Shown here: positions 1-8,476 of the stretch, piece by piece
Layout: each line of letters opens with the position of its first letter
Position numbering within the stretch: position 1 is the first letter of the stretch
Assembly (NCBI RefSeq): GCF_014199215.1
Contig: NZ_JACIJC010000003.1
Coordinates: forward strand, 558,001-622,000
DNA from: Sphingobium boeckii
GTDB taxonomy: Bacteria > Pseudomonadota > Alphaproteobacteria > Sphingomonadales > Sphingomonadaceae
Direction: 5' to 3'
Length of the DNA: 64,000 bases
Made by a program: the position numbers and the translations under genes
Notes under the pieces: model-generated
The model's input: the letters and a program-made list of their open reading frames with translations, nothing else
Told to the model about the DNA's origin: nothing
The model's database searches: none

Positions 1-534
1 GAAACCGCGCCGGCATCTCTTGGGGAACTCCGCAATGTCTCGGTTGCCCATGCGCGCGGTGCGCTGCTCTGCCAGTGGGACGATGACGATCTCTACGCGC
101 CAGACCGGCTGGCCGTGCAGGCCGCTGCCCTGAAGGCGCATGATGTGGTCGCGGTCTTCCTCGAACGCTGGCTGATCTGGTGGCCGGAACGGCGCGCCTT
201 GGCCGCATCGGGGCGACGGACATGGGAGGGCAGTATGCTCGCGCGCCGCGAGGCCGTGCCCGCCTATCCAGCACAGGCGCTGGCCGAAGATCAGGTGACC
301 GTCGAACGGCTCTGCGCTATCCGCCCCGTGCTGCTCATCGACCGGCCCCACGTCTATTGCTATGTCGTCCACGGCCGCAACAGCTATGACGAGGCGCATT
401 TCGAGACGATGATGGGCTGGGCCTCCAATATCGCTGCACTGGATCGTTATGACGCCGATCTCAAGGCGCTCTCATCGGACTTTCCCTTTGCAGATTACGA
501 GGATGCGCGCGCAGCCAGAGACAGTGCGGCATGA
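1..534 (+). CDS. Glycosyltransferase family 2-like protein (5'-truncated)
   Basis: The reading frame is open from the first base, so the N-terminus lies outside the window. The visible part begins inside a LGELRNVSVAHARG segment and reaches a QWDDDDL acidic cluster, the likely DxD-type nucleotide-sugar/metal site, around 30 residues in. It then carries a WW-P-RR-LAASG-R-WEGSML block shared with the two genes downstream. Known: GT2-fold enzymes transfer a sugar from an activated donor. Inferred: it is a paralogue of its two neighbours, acting in the cytoplasm on a surface glycan or glycolipid. Its stop overlaps the next ATG by 4 bases, indicating translational coupling. The acceptor is unknown. 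Confidence 0.75.
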   Translation, partial: ETAPASLGELRNVSVAHARGALLCQWDDDDLYAPDRLAVQAAALKAHDVVAVFLERWLIWWPERRALAASGRRTWEGSMLARREAVPAYPAQALAEDQVTVERLCAIRPVLLIDRPHVYCYVVHGRNSYDEAHFETMMGWASNIAALDRYDADLKALSSDFPFADYEDARAARDSAA

Positions 535-1328
535 CCCGTGCGCTCGAGATGCTGCTGCACGATCCCGATGGGCGCCGCCAGGCCGCAACACTGAATGTGA
601 CGCCCGGCCTCAGCGTTTCGGGGGCTAAGGTCTCGTGCCTGATGATATCGCGCGGCCGACGCCTTCCTGCCGAACATGCGATCGCCTGCTATCGTCGCCA
701 GACCTATCCGGAGCGCGAACTGGTAATCGTCTCCGCAGCGCTCGACGATGAACTGGCGGCGCTGGTGGCGGAGATTGGCGATCCCAGCATCCGCCTGATC
801 CGGGCTGCGCCCGCCACGCTCGGCGAGTTGCGCAATATCAGCGTGGCCCATGCGACGGGCGATCTGATCTGCCAATGGGATGATGATGATCTGTCCGCGC
901 CGGACCGGATCGCGCTGATGGCGGCTGCATTGGGCGGAAGCCAGGCAATGGCCTGCTTCCTTGGCACGCTCACCTTGTGGTGGCCGGATCGGCGTCGGCT
1001 GGCGTCGTCGGGGGCGCGCATCTGGGAAAATACCATGCTCGTGCGGCGGGAAGCGCTCCCGATCTATGCGGCCCTTGATCTGCGCGAAGATACGGGCGTG
1101 GGCGCGATGATCCGCGCGCACCACCGGATCACATTGCTCGCAGCGCCGGAAAGTTATGCCTATATCTATCACGGCGCGAACGCCTGGGACGCGGGCCATT
1201 TCGGTGAATTGTTCGACAATGCACGCTTGACCGTGGCGGACGCCGATTATGACGCCGAGATCGCGGCGCTGGGCGCGACCATGCCGCTGGCGGCTTATGC
1301 CGCAGACCTCACCCGCCGCATCCCATGA
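531..1328 (+). CDS. Glycosyltransferase family 2-like protein, second of three paralogues
   Basis: This 265-residue protein has the start of a GT-A fold (VSCLMISRGRRLPAEHAIACY, about residues 35-55), a YPERELVIVS strand, the LGELRNISVAHATGDL segment and a QWDDDDL acidic cluster near residue 122. There is no signal peptide or membrane segment. The start overlaps the preceding stop as ATGA, and the stop overlaps the next start in the same way, so the three are probably translated as one coupled unit. An internal ATG six codons in (549) would also fit. The C-terminal half (WWPDRR, W-ENTMLVRREALP, YIYHGANAWD) is shared with both neighbours. Donor and acceptor are not predictable. Confidence 0.8.
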   Translation: MTRALEMLLHDPDGRRQAATLNVTPGLSVSGAKVSCLMISRGRRLPAEHAIACYRRQTYPERELVIVSAALDDELAALVAEIGDPSIRLIRAAPATLGELRNISVAHATGDLICQWDDDDLSAPDRIALMAAALGGSQAMACFLGTLTLWWPDRRRLASSGARIWENTMLVRREALPIYAALDLREDTGVGAMIRAHHRITLLAAPESYAYIYHGANAWDAGHFGELFDNARLTVADADYDAEIAALGATMPLAAYAADLTRRIP

Positions 1329-2134
1329 TATCGGGATGGCCGATGCGGATCGTCCATCCCGATGGCATGGTGCGCTATGGCACGCTGGCTTCACGACCAA
1401 GCGCGTCAACGCAAGGCCCGCTCGTCTCCTGCCTGATGGTGTCGCGCGGGGACCGCTTTCCGGCAGAACATGCGATCCGCTGCTATCGTCAGCAAAGCTA
1501 TACGAACCGTGAACTGGTGATCGTCACCACCGCGAAGAACAGTGCGGTGAGCGCGCTGGTGACGGAGATCGCCGATCCCTCCATCCGCTATATCGAGGTG
1601 ACCGCCCCCACGCTTGGTGAATTGCGCAACGCCAGCGTCGCCCATGCACGCGGCAGCCTGATCGCGCATTGGGATGATGATGATCTGCACCATCCCGAGC
1701 GGCTGACGCACCAGATCGCTGCGCTTACCCAGACGGGTGCCAAGGCCTGCTTCCTCGAACGCATTCTGCTCTGGTGGCCCGCCCGCCGCCTGTTGAAGAC
1801 CGGCCATGCCCGCATGTGGGAAGGCTCGATGATCGCGCATCGCGCCATCGTGCCCGTCTATCCCGCCCGCCCCCGCGAGGAGGATCTGTTCGTGGCGGAC
1901 GCGATCGCGCGGCTGCATCCGGTCACAGCGCTCGATTGGGCGGAAGGCTATTGCTACGCGGTGCATGGCGGCAACACCAATCAGGCGCCGCATTTCGCCT
2001 ATCTCTTCGGTGAAGCGACGGCGATCGAAGGCGCTTTGGACTATGAGGCGGCGATGGCGCAGATCGGAGGTTTCATGCCGATCGGCGCGTATGCGGCTGG
2101 ATTGGATATATCCGCTCCAACCCGCTCGGGCTGA
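1325..2134 (+). CDS. Glycosyltransferase family 2-like protein, third of three paralogues
   Basis: This 269-residue protein repeats the architecture of the previous gene: VSCLMVSRGDRFPAEHAIRCY, LVTEIADPSIRYIE, LGELRNASVAHARGSL, HWDDDDLHHPERL, then CFLERILLWWPARR and YCYAVHGGNTNQAPHF. The WDDDD cluster is the likely catalytic metal/nucleotide site. ATGA overlap with the preceding gene supports the start at 1325, although an ATG at 1343 (MRIVHPDG) aligns well with the HDPDG start of the neighbour. Three tandem copies with diverged central residues suggest sequential addition of related sugars. Location is presumably cytoplasmic. The activity is inferred from fold motifs only. Confidence 0.8.
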   Translation: MISGWPMRIVHPDGMVRYGTLASRPSASTQGPLVSCLMVSRGDRFPAEHAIRCYRQQSYTNRELVIVTTAKNSAVSALVTEIADPSIRYIEVTAPTLGELRNASVAHARGSLIAHWDDDDLHHPERLTHQIAALTQTGAKACFLERILLWWPARRLLKTGHARMWEGSMIAHRAIVPVYPARPREEDLFVADAIARLHPVTALDWAEGYCYAVHGGNTNQAPHFAYLFGEATAIEGALDYEAAMAQIGGFMPIGAYAAGLDISAPTRSG

Positions 2135-2229
2135 GGACGAAGCCCGAAAGATGGCCCGACGAGACCGCCGAACAAGGCCGCCGCCCTCTCGCCCCTTGAC
2201 CCCTGACACCGCGGGCATATGTTCCGACC

Positions 2230-3558
2230 ATGAAAAAACGTACCATTGCCATCATCGTCCTGCTGGTCCTGCTCGCAGCGGGCGGGGTCTTCTATTTCGT
2301 GTCCAAGGGCGATCCCGCGACGCTTTCGGTCGAGGCGGTCAGCGGCGTGAAGCCTCAGATAGGCGCGCCCAACAAAGAACGCATCCCGATGATCAACATC
2401 GCGGAACCGGTGGGCTGGGCCAAGGGCGAGATGCCGACGCCCGCCAAGGGGCTTGCGGTTAACGCCTTTGCCGATGGCCTGGATCATCCGCGCTGGCTGT
2501 ATCTGTTGCCCAATGGCGATGTGCTGGTGGCCGAAAGCAATTCGCCGCCGCGTGAAGTGGCTGGCCCGGTCGACTGGATCATGGGCAAATTGATGGGCCG
2601 GGCGGGTGCGGGCGCGCCCTCGGCCAATCGCATCTCGTTGCTGCGCGATACCAATGGTGACGGCAAGGCGGATCAGAAGACGGCGTTTATCGAAGGGCTG
2701 AACTCACCCAGCGGCATGGCGCTGGTGGGCAATACGCTCTATGTGGCCAATACCGATGCGCTGATGGCCTTCCCCTATGCGGAAGGCGCGACGAAGATCA
2801 CGGACAAGGGCCGCAAGATCGTCGGCTATCCCGGCGGGGGCAATCATTGGGCGCGCAATGTGATCGCCAGCCCGGATGGCAAGCGGCTGTTCGTGAGCGT
2901 CGGTTCGGCCAGCAATATCGGCGAAAAGGGGCTCGATCGCGAAGCCGATCGCGCCGCCATATTGGAGGTGGACCCCGCCAAGAACGCCATGCGCATCTTC
3001 GCCACCGGCCTGCGCAATCCCAATGGACTGGCCTATGAACCCGCCACGGGTTGCCTGTGGACCACGGTCAACGAGCGCGACATGCTGGGCGGCGATCTGG
3101 TGCCTGATTACATGACATGCGTCGAATTCGGCGCGGACTATGGCTGGCCGCAAAGCTATTGGGGCGGTTATGAGGATATCCGTGTCGAACCGCGTCGTCC
3201 CGATCGCCTCGAATATGTGAAGCGGCCGGATTTTGCGCTCGGCCCGCATGTCGCGGCGCTCGGCCTGACCTTCGCCGACGCCACCAATCTCGGCCCGGCC
3301 TATGCCAATGGCGCGTTCGTGGGGCTGCACGGTTCGTGGAATCGCGAACCGGCATCGGGTTATAAGGTGGTCTTTGTTCCGTTCGGTGCCAATGGCTATC
3401 CGCTACCCAGCGCCAAGCCGCAGGATCTGCTCACCGGCTTTCTGGTGGACGGTAAAGCGAAGGGCCGCCCGGTCAGCGTGATCAAGGATCGCACGGGCGC
3501 GCTGCTGGTTTCCGATGATGTCGGCAATGCGATCTGGCGGGTGAGCGGGGCGAAGTAA
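2230..3558 (+). CDS. Membrane-anchored sorbosone dehydrogenase-like beta-propeller (PQQ-type sugar dehydrogenase family)
   Basis: This 442-residue protein has an N-terminal Lys-Lys-Arg start and a hydrophobic stretch (about residues 5-23), so it is exported or membrane-anchored. Blade motifs follow: GLDHPRWLYLLPNGDVLVAES, RDTNGDGKAD, LNSPSGMAL, GLRNPNGLAYEP with TTVNERDMLGGDLVPDY, and FGADYGWPQSYWGGY. These match the soluble PQQ glucose/sorbosone dehydrogenase family, which oxidises aldoses or related alcohols in the periplasm. Many family members lack PQQ, so catalysis is inferred. It stands alone 95 bases after the glycosyltransferases and is followed by a large palindrome that may end transcription. 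Confidence 0.8.
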   Translation: MKKRTIAIIVLLVLLAAGGVFYFVSKGDPATLSVEAVSGVKPQIGAPNKERIPMINIAEPVGWAKGEMPTPAKGLAVNAFADGLDHPRWLYLLPNGDVLVAESNSPPREVAGPVDWIMGKLMGRAGAGAPSANRISLLRDTNGDGKADQKTAFIEGLNSPSGMALVGNTLYVANTDALMAFPYAEGATKITDKGRKIVGYPGGGNHWARNVIASPDGKRLFVSVGSASNIGEKGLDREADRAAILEVDPAKNAMRIFATGLRNPNGLAYEPATGCLWTTVNERDMLGGDLVPDYMTCVEFGADYGWPQSYWGGYEDIRVEPRRPDRLEYVKRPDFALGPHVAALGLTFADATNLGPAYANGAFVGLHGSWNREPASGYKVVFVPFGANGYPLPSAKPQDLLTGFLVDGKAKGRPVSVIKDRTGALLVSDDVGNAIWRVSGAK

Positions 3559-3594
3559 AGTCGACCGTCCCGCCCAGCATGGGCCGGATCCGAT

Positions 3595-3668
3595 CCGTTT
3601 GTCCCGAGCGCAGTCGAGGGACGTGGTCACTTGCACCCACGTGTCTCGACTGCGCTCGACACAAACGG
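3595..3668. repeat. Long imperfect palindrome (GTTTGTC-type repeat), possible terminator
   Basis: The arms at 3595-3625 and 3636-3668 are nearly complementary and begin and end with CCGTTTGT/ACAAACGG. The core reads CGAGCGCAGTCGAG on one side and CTCGACTGCGCTCG on the other. It lies just after the sugar dehydrogenase stop. Related palindromes occur at 4133-4168 and 57612-57687, so this is a dispersed intergenic repeat. It could fold into a strong hairpin ending transcription from both sides. Confidence 0.75.
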
Positions 3669-3688
3669 AATTCTAGCGCCCAGCGGTT

Positions 3689-4108
3689 TTAGGTCGCAAA
3701 AATCATCGCGTCATCCGAAAACGCCTTGAATTCGAGCGCATTGCCGCTGGGATCGGTGAAGAACATCGTCGCCTGTTCGCCCACCTGACCCTTGAAGCGC
3801 ACATGCGGCGCAATGCCGAATGTCACGCCCGCTTCCTGAAGCCGCGCCGCCAGCGCTTCCCAATCCGGCATTGCAAGCACCACACCGAAATGCGGCACGG
3901 GCACGTCATGACCGTCCACCGGATTGGTCACCCCCGCGGGCCGCGCCCCCGGATCGAGATGCGCCACGATCTGATGGCCATAGAGATCGAAATCGATCCA
4001 GTGATCCGAACTGCGGCCTTCAGCGCATCCCATCACGCCGCCGTAAAAGGCGCGTGCCGCATCCAGATCGTGCACTGGAAAGGCGAGGTGGAAAGGGCGG
4101 ATCGTCAT
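3689..4108 (-). CDS. VOC (glyoxalase/dioxygenase fold) family protein
   Basis: This 139-residue protein opens with [25 protein letters not shown], the first beta-alpha-beta of a VOC module. It continues with [16 protein letters not shown] and ends with [16 protein letters not shown], the closing metal-ligand strand (Glu of LEF). His7, His49 or His55 and the terminal Glu are candidate metal ligands. Family members include glyoxalase I, extradiol dioxygenases and resistance proteins; nothing here selects one. It is monocistronic, transcribed opposite to its left neighbour, with palindromic repeats on both sides. Confidence 0.8.
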   Translation of the reverse strand: MTIRPFHLAFPVHDLDAARAFYGGVMGCAEGRSSDHWIDFDLYGHQIVAHLDPGARPAGVTNPVDGHDVPVPHFGVVLAMPDWEALAARLQEAGVTFGIAPHVRFKGQVGEQATMFFTDPSGNALEFKAFSDDAMIFAT

Positions 4109-4132
4109 AACCTTGTCTACCGCACTCTAAGC

Positions 4133-4168
4133 CCGTTTGTCCCGAGCGACTTCGCTCGGGACAAACGG
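4133..4168. repeat. Perfect palindrome, GTTTGTC-type repeat
   Basis: The arms 4133-4149 and 4152-4168 read CCGTTTGTCCCGAGCGA and its exact complement, with a two-base centre. It lies between the VOC gene start and the 3' end of the minus-strand secreted-protein pair. It has no T-tract on either side that would make a classical terminator. It belongs to the same repeat family as 3595-3668 and 57612-57687. Confidence 0.8.
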
Positions 4169-4178
4169 TTGTTCAATA

Positions 4179-4838
4179 TCATTCCATCGCCATATCGAAA
4201 CAGGGCTGGATATCCAGCCCGGCGGAGACGCCATCCGCTTCCCGCCGCGCCACATCCTTCGCAATCGTCTCGCGCGTTTGGGTCAGGATGCGGTCTGCAT
4301 CCCCCTGGCTGTTGCCATCGGCCAGCAGGCCGTCTCTCGCGCGCGCTTCAAGCACTGCAGCGATCGTCGCCATATCCTTGGCGGATTTGGAGAGGCCTTC
4401 GCGGCCATGCACCTCATCATAGGCGAGTTTCACCATCCCTGCGCATTGCGGCAAAGTGGGCGGCGGCGGGGCCGGCGCGGTCTTCTCCATCAATGCGACG
4501 CAGGCGATGATCTCATCCCGCGGGATGTCCCGCGCGCCGCCACCTGCGGTCGCACGCTTCTGCTCCGCCGCCACACCGGCGACAAACGCGTCGCGCACCT
4601 GCTCCCGGCTTTGCCGGGCATCCGCCATCAGCCGCTCACCGACCACTTGTGCAAAGCGCGCGCCACTCGTTTCAAGCGGCGGATAGACCAGCGCGGATGA
4701 GACCCCGGCCTGCTGCTGCGAAGCGACGATGGAAAGCTGGGCCACGCACTGGATCAGCCCGGCCTGTTCAGGCGTATAGGCGTGCGCCGTCGCGCCCCCT
4801 GCCAGCAGCGCCGCGATGACGAGAAACGGCCTATTCAC
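4179..4838 (-). CDS. Secreted protein of unknown function
   Basis: This 219-residue protein has a clear signal peptide (hydrophobic ALLAGGATAHA, cleavage probably near residue 19-20). The mature part is helical and rich in Ala/Arg, with four scattered cysteines: GLIQCVAQ, IIACVALME, PQCAGM and the C-terminal IQPCFDM. I do not recognise a named domain. It overlaps the upstream gene by 8 bases, so the two form an operon. Both carry a C-terminal (I/L)xPC(F/Y) motif, which suggests they are diverged relatives acting in the same periplasmic setting. Confidence 0.7.
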   Translation of the reverse strand: MNRPFLVIAALLAGGATAHAYTPEQAGLIQCVAQLSIVASQQQAGVSSALVYPPLETSGARFAQVVGERLMADARQSREQVRDAFVAGVAAEQKRATAGGGARDIPRDEIIACVALMEKTAPAPPPPTLPQCAGMVKLAYDEVHGREGLSKSAKDMATIAAVLEARARDGLLADGNSQGDADRILTQTRETIAKDVARREADGVSAGLDIQPCFDMAME

Positions 4839-5169
4839 CGCCGCGTCCCAGCGCTTTCACGCGGTAGCAGGGCTTCAGATCGATCACGTCCTCGGGCGCG
4901 CGCTTGGCCATGTCCGCGTTGAGCCGGGTGCGCTCCACCGCGATCGCCGCATCGGCCGCCGGTTCAGACCCTTCCTTTTCGATGGCGATCAGGCGCAGCG
5001 CCGCCACATCATCGGCGAAACCCTGCGTCATCACCGGGTCACCGCTCTTCTGCTTGAGGATATCATAGGTCAGCGCGAACGCCGCCGCGCAATAGGCCGC
5101 GCTCGGCAGCGGCGCGGGGGGTGGACTGCCACTTTGCATCAATAACGCGATGGTTAACAATATGGACAA
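4831..5169 (-). CDS. Small secreted protein of unknown function
   Basis: This 112-residue protein uses a TTG start at 5169, supported by a GGAG six bases upstream. A short hydrophobic leader (ILLTIALLMQSGS) is followed by a proline-rich linker and a helical domain with SAAYCAAAFALTYDIL and, near the C-terminus, DLKPCYRVK. The two cysteines could form one disulfide. It overlaps the downstream secreted gene, which ends with the same xPC(F/Y) pattern. No family is recognised. It is transcribed away from lnt, leaving about 96 bases that must hold both promoters. Confidence 0.65.
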   Translation of the reverse strand: MSILLTIALLMQSGSPPPAPLPSAAYCAAAFALTYDILKQKSGDPVMTQGFADDVAALRLIAIEKEGSEPAADAAIAVERTRLNADMAKRAPEDVIDLKPCYRVKALGRGGE

Positions 5170-5265
5170 GCTAAGCTCCGGTAAATCGGTGCAAAAATCG
5201 CACTATATCATGCCATTTGCGCGCACGGTTGAAAACAATGTTATTCGCGTCGATAGGCTTGATCC

Positions 5266-6939
5266 GTGCTGCGATCTCCCTTGATTCTCTGTCTTGCCGC
5301 GGGCTTGGCCTCCGCCACGGGTTTTGCCCCGCTCGGTGCCTGGCCGGTGACGCTGATCTGCTTCGCATGGCTCCTGTATTGTGTGAAACATGCACCCAAT
5401 ATGAAGCGCGCGCTGCTCAGCGGCTGGCTGTTCGGCGTGGGGCATTTCACACTCGGGCTGAACTGGATCGCCCATGCCTTTACCTTCCAGGATGCGATGC
5501 CGCACGGGTTCGGCTATGGCGCAGTGGCGCTGTTGTCGCTGTATCTGGCGGTGTTTCCGGCCGTTACGGCGGGGCTGGCCTGGCGCTGGGGGACGGATGC
5601 GGGCTCCTTCTCCCATCATCCTCGCGAAAGCGGGGATCCCGCTTCTTCTTCCTCTGGAAATTTCGCGGAAAAGCGGGATTCCCGCTTTCGCGGGAATGAC
5701 GGAGTAATTTACACCCTCTTCTTCGCCGCCGCCTGGATCGTCACCGAATGGCTCCGCGCCACCCTGTTCACCGGCTTTGCGTGGAATCCGCTCGGCGTCG
5801 TATTCGTTGACTTTGGTTTTATGGCGAGGACCGTCGGCACCTATGGCCTTTCGGCCTGGGTCATTGGCGCGAGCGGCCTTTTAATGTTCGGGTTTGCTCC
5901 TTGGATAAGGGGAATCCGGGAGCATTGGGCGGACGGAACATGGTTAACTTATGCTATTGGTCCCGTGCTGATCGCAACAGCCTGCATCGCTGTATATAGT
6001 TCTCAATTGGTCGATTTCGGAACCGCGCGCGATCCGGATTCATACGGGCAGAATGCGCATCGGCCCGCCCTCCGCGTGGTCCAGCCCAATATCGGGCAGG
6101 AAACCAAATATGATCCTGCGCAGGACGCGGCGAACTTCCGCAAGCTCGCGCACCTGTCCGGTCTGCCGGGGAAAGAGCCGCGCCTCCTGCTCTGGCCCGA
6201 AGCCGCCGTGCCGGAATATCTTGACGAGGATCGCCCAGCGCGCTGGCGCATGGCGGATCTGCTCGGCCCCAACGACATCCTGCTGACGGGCGGCACCAAG
6301 CGTTATCGCAAGCGCGAGGTGCGCGGTGCGTATATCGAGGAATATACGATTGGTGGGCGCAACAGTCTGTTCGCCATGGATGCGCGCGGCACGCTGCTCC
6401 ATCGTTATGACAAGGCGCATCTGGTGCCCTATGGCGAATATCTGCCGATGCGCCCCTTCCTGTCCGCGATCGGCCTTTCCCGCCTCGTCCCCGGCGATAT
6501 CGATTTCTGGCCTGGTCCGGGGCCGCAAAGCTATGCGCTGCCCGGCTTCGGAAAAGTGGGTGTGCAAATCTGTTACGAGATCATCTTCTCCGGTCAGGTG
6601 GTGGACCGCGCCAATCGGCCCGACTTCCTCTTCAATCCATCGAATGACGCCTGGTTCGGAAGCTGGGGTCCGCCACAGCATCTGGCGCAGGCGCGCCTGC
6701 GTGCAATCGAGGAAGGCATTCCCGTCATCCGCTCCACGCCCACGGGCATCTCCGCCGTGGTCGATGCCGACGGTCGAATCATCGAAAGCCTGCCGTTCGA
6801 AACCGCCGGTTTCATCGACGCGCGCCTGCCCGCACCGCATTCGCCCACGCTGTTCGCGCGCTTCGGCAATATCCTGCCTTTGGCCTTTGCAATATTTCTT
6901 GCTGGGCTCGGCGTTGCCATGCGCCGCCGCGCCCGCTAA
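5266..6939 (+). CDS. lnt: Apolipoprotein N-acyltransferase
   Basis: Lnt transfers an acyl chain from phospholipid to the N-terminal cysteine of lipoproteins in the inner membrane. The protein has 557 residues from a GTG start; the family norm is roughly 500-530. Membrane segments fill the first 240 residues, followed by a nitrilase-like periplasmic domain. The catalytic triad is visible: Glu312 in LLLWPEAA, Lys383 in YDKAHLVPYGEY and Cys436 in VQICYEIIF. A final membrane helix precedes an Arg-rich tail. The extra length comes from a palindromic repeat read in frame at about residues 117-147 (ESGDP to RFRGND), in a loop between membrane segments. The gene ends 54 bases before metK. Confidence 0.95.
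   Translation: MLRSPLILCLAAGLASATGFAPLGAWPVTLICFAWLLYCVKHAPNMKRALLSGWLFGVGHFTLGLNWIAHAFTFQDAMPHGFGYGAVALLSLYLAVFPAVTAGLAWRWGTDAGSFSHHPRESGDPASSSSGNFAEKRDSRFRGNDGVIYTLFFAAAWIVTEWLRATLFTGFAWNPLGVVFVDFGFMARTVGTYGLSAWVIGASGLLMFGFAPWIRGIREHWADGTWLTYAIGPVLIATACIAVYSSQLVDFGTARDPDSYGQNAHRPALRVVQPNIGQETKYDPAQDAANFRKLAHLSGLPGKEPRLLLWPEAAVPEYLDEDRPARWRMADLLGPNDILLTGGTKRYRKREVRGAYIEEYTIGGRNSLFAMDARGTLLHRYDKAHLVPYGEYLPMRPFLSAIGLSRLVPGDIDFWPGPGPQSYALPGFGKVGVQICYEIIFSGQVVDRANRPDFLFNPSNDAWFGSWGPPQHLAQARLRAIEEGIPVIRSTPTGISAVVDADGRIIESLPFETAGFIDARLPAPHSPTLFARFGNILPLAFAIFLAGLGVAMRRRAR
5614..5705. repeat. REP-like palindromic element inside the lnt coding sequence
   Basis: The inverted arms contain CGCGAAAGCGGGGATCC (5622-5638) and GGATTCCCGCTTTCGCG (about 5677-5693), ending in GGAATGACGG. 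This is the same repeat family as 32128-32213. It keeps the lnt reading frame open and adds about 31 residues (ESGDPASSSS to SRFRGND). Such elements are normally intergenic. Confidence 0.85.
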
Positions 6940-6991
6940 AGCGGGCGACATTCACACATAAAGCTTTCCTTATATCTGGCAGGTGACCCGC
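6930..6991 (+). promoter_or_regulatory. metK leader with two mutually exclusive hairpins
   Basis: A perfect 7-bp stem with a TAAA loop (6930-6936 with 6941-6947) spans the lnt stop codon. The same GCGGG (6941-6945) can instead pair with CCCGC at 6987-6991, immediately before the metK ATG and next to the AGGTGA ribosome binding site at 6981-6986. The two pairings exclude each other. No T-tract follows the first hairpin. The arrangement is visible; a regulatory role is inference. Confidence 0.35.
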
Positions 6992-6993
6992 AA

Positions 6994-8190
6994 ATGCGCA
7001 GCAATTTCCTTTTCACGTCCGAGTCCGTTTCCGAAGGCCATCCCGATAAGGTGTCCGATCAGATTTCGGATTCGATCGTCGATCTGTTCTTGTCCAAGGA
7101 TCCCGAAGCCCGCGTCGCGTGCGAAACGCTGACCACCACACAGCTCGTCGTGCTGGCCGGCGAAATCCGCTGCAAGGGCGTGTATGAGAATGGCGAATGG
7201 GCACCGGGCGCGCTGGACGAGATCGAGAAGACCGTCCGCGAGACCGTAAAGCGCATCGGTTATGAGCAGGATGGCTTTCACTGGAAGACCTTCCGCTTCG
7301 AGAATAATCTCCACGGCCAGTCCGCGCATATCGCGCAGGGCGTGGACGAGAGCGGCAATAAGGATGAAGGTGCTGGCGATCAGGGCATCATGTTCGGCTA
7401 CGCGACCGACGAAACCCCCGATCTCATGCCCGCCACACTCTATTATTCGCACAAAATCCTCGAAAAGCTGGCCGATGATCGTCACAATAAGGTCGTCGAT
7501 TTCCTTGAGCCCGATGCCAAGAGCCAGGTGACGCTCGCTTATGAAAACGAAGTCCCCGTCCGCGCGACTGCAGTGGTGGTCTCCACGCAGCACGCCATGG
7601 GCATGGACAATGACGAGGGCCGCGCCAAGCTGCGCGCCTATGTCAAAGGCGTGATCGAAGAGATCCTGCCCGCCGGCTGGATGCCCGAAGACAAGCATGT
7701 CTACGTCAATCCCACCGGCTGCTTCGAAATCGGCGGTCCGGATGGCGATGCGGGGCTCACTGGCCGCAAGATCATCGTGGACACCTATGGCGGTGCAGCG
7801 CCTCACGGCGGCGGCGCGTTCAGCGGCAAGGATCCCACCAAGGTCGATCGCTCGGCGGCCTATATCACACGCTATATGGCGAAGAACATCGTCGCCGCCG
7901 GCCTTGCCCGCCGCGTCACGATCCAGCTCAGCTACGCCATCGGCGTCGCCGAACCGCTGTCGCTTTATGTCGATACGCACGGCACCGGCACGGTGGACGA
8001 AGCGCGGATCGAGGAAATCCTCCCCACGCTCGTGCGCCTCACCCCCAAGGGCATCCGCACGCATCTGTCTCTCAACAAGCCGATCTACCAGAAGAGCGCC
8101 GCCTACGGGCATTTCGGCCGCAAGGCGGAAGGCGATTTCTTCACCTGGGAAAAGACCGATCTGGTCGACAAGCTGAAGGCTGCGCTGTAA
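6994..8190 (+). CDS. metK: S-adenosylmethionine synthetase
   Basis: This cytoplasmic enzyme makes S-adenosylmethionine from methionine and ATP. The protein has 398 residues, the usual length. Signature motifs are present: GHPDK at 15-19, the hexapeptide [10 protein letters not shown] at 126-135 and the glycine-rich GGGAFSGKD at 272-280 followed by [10 protein letters not shown]. The start is set by AGGTGA eight bases upstream. It follows lnt on the same strand with only 54 bases between, so it may be co-transcribed with lnt or use a leader within that gap. It supplies the cofactor for trmB and midA in this window. Confidence 0.97.
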   Translation: MRSNFLFTSESVSEGHPDKVSDQISDSIVDLFLSKDPEARVACETLTTTQLVVLAGEIRCKGVYENGEWAPGALDEIEKTVRETVKRIGYEQDGFHWKTFRFENNLHGQSAHIAQGVDESGNKDEGAGDQGIMFGYATDETPDLMPATLYYSHKILEKLADDRHNKVVDFLEPDAKSQVTLAYENEVPVRATAVVVSTQHAMGMDNDEGRAKLRAYVKGVIEEILPAGWMPEDKHVYVNPTGCFEIGGPDGDAGLTGRKIIVDTYGGAAPHGGGAFSGKDPTKVDRSAAYITRYMAKNIVAAGLARRVTIQLSYAIGVAEPLSLYVDTHGTGTVDEARIEEILPTLVRLTPKGIRTHLSLNKPIYQKSAAYGHFGRKAEGDFFTWEKTDLVDKLKAAL

Positions 8191-8236
8191 TTCTGCCCGC
8201 TCCCCTGTTATAGGGGGGCGGATTGGAAAGCAGCGG

Positions 8237-8476
8237 ATGGGCTATCAGGATCGTATTGCTGGCAAGATCGAGGTGACCTCGACGCCTGGAATTATGGGTG
8301 GCCAGCCCTGCATCTCAGGCACTCGCATTCCGGCCGAGATCATCTTGCTCTATTTAAGGGAGGGGGCGAGCCGGTTCGAAATCTTCGCGGACTACCCGTC
8401 CCTTCCAGTCGGCGCGATCGAGGCCGTAGTGCGATGGGCGCAAGACAGCGGCATGAATGTTCAAATTCCTGATTGA
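8237..8476 (+). CDS. DUF433-family antitoxin
   Basis: This 79-residue protein carries the DUF433 pattern: PGIMGGQPCISGTRIPAEIILLYLREGAS followed by a helix-turn-helix-like segment (EIFADYPSLPVGAIEAVVRWA). Members of this family are antitoxins that bind DNA and neutralise a PIN-like partner. It overlaps the downstream DUF5615 gene by 20 bases, the typical antitoxin-first arrangement. GGAAAG upstream of the ATG is the likely ribosome binding site. The DNA-binding part should let it repress its own operon, by analogy with the family. Confidence 0.85.
   Translation: MGYQDRIAGKIEVTSTPGIMGGQPCISGTRIPAEIILLYLREGASRFEIFADYPSLPVGAIEAVVRWAQDSGMNVQIPD

Noticed and set aside
6940-6993. Known SAM-II or SAM/SAH riboswitch at metK
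   Set aside because: The leader is only 54 bases and lacks the conserved segments I know; only an undefined pairing switch is claimed.
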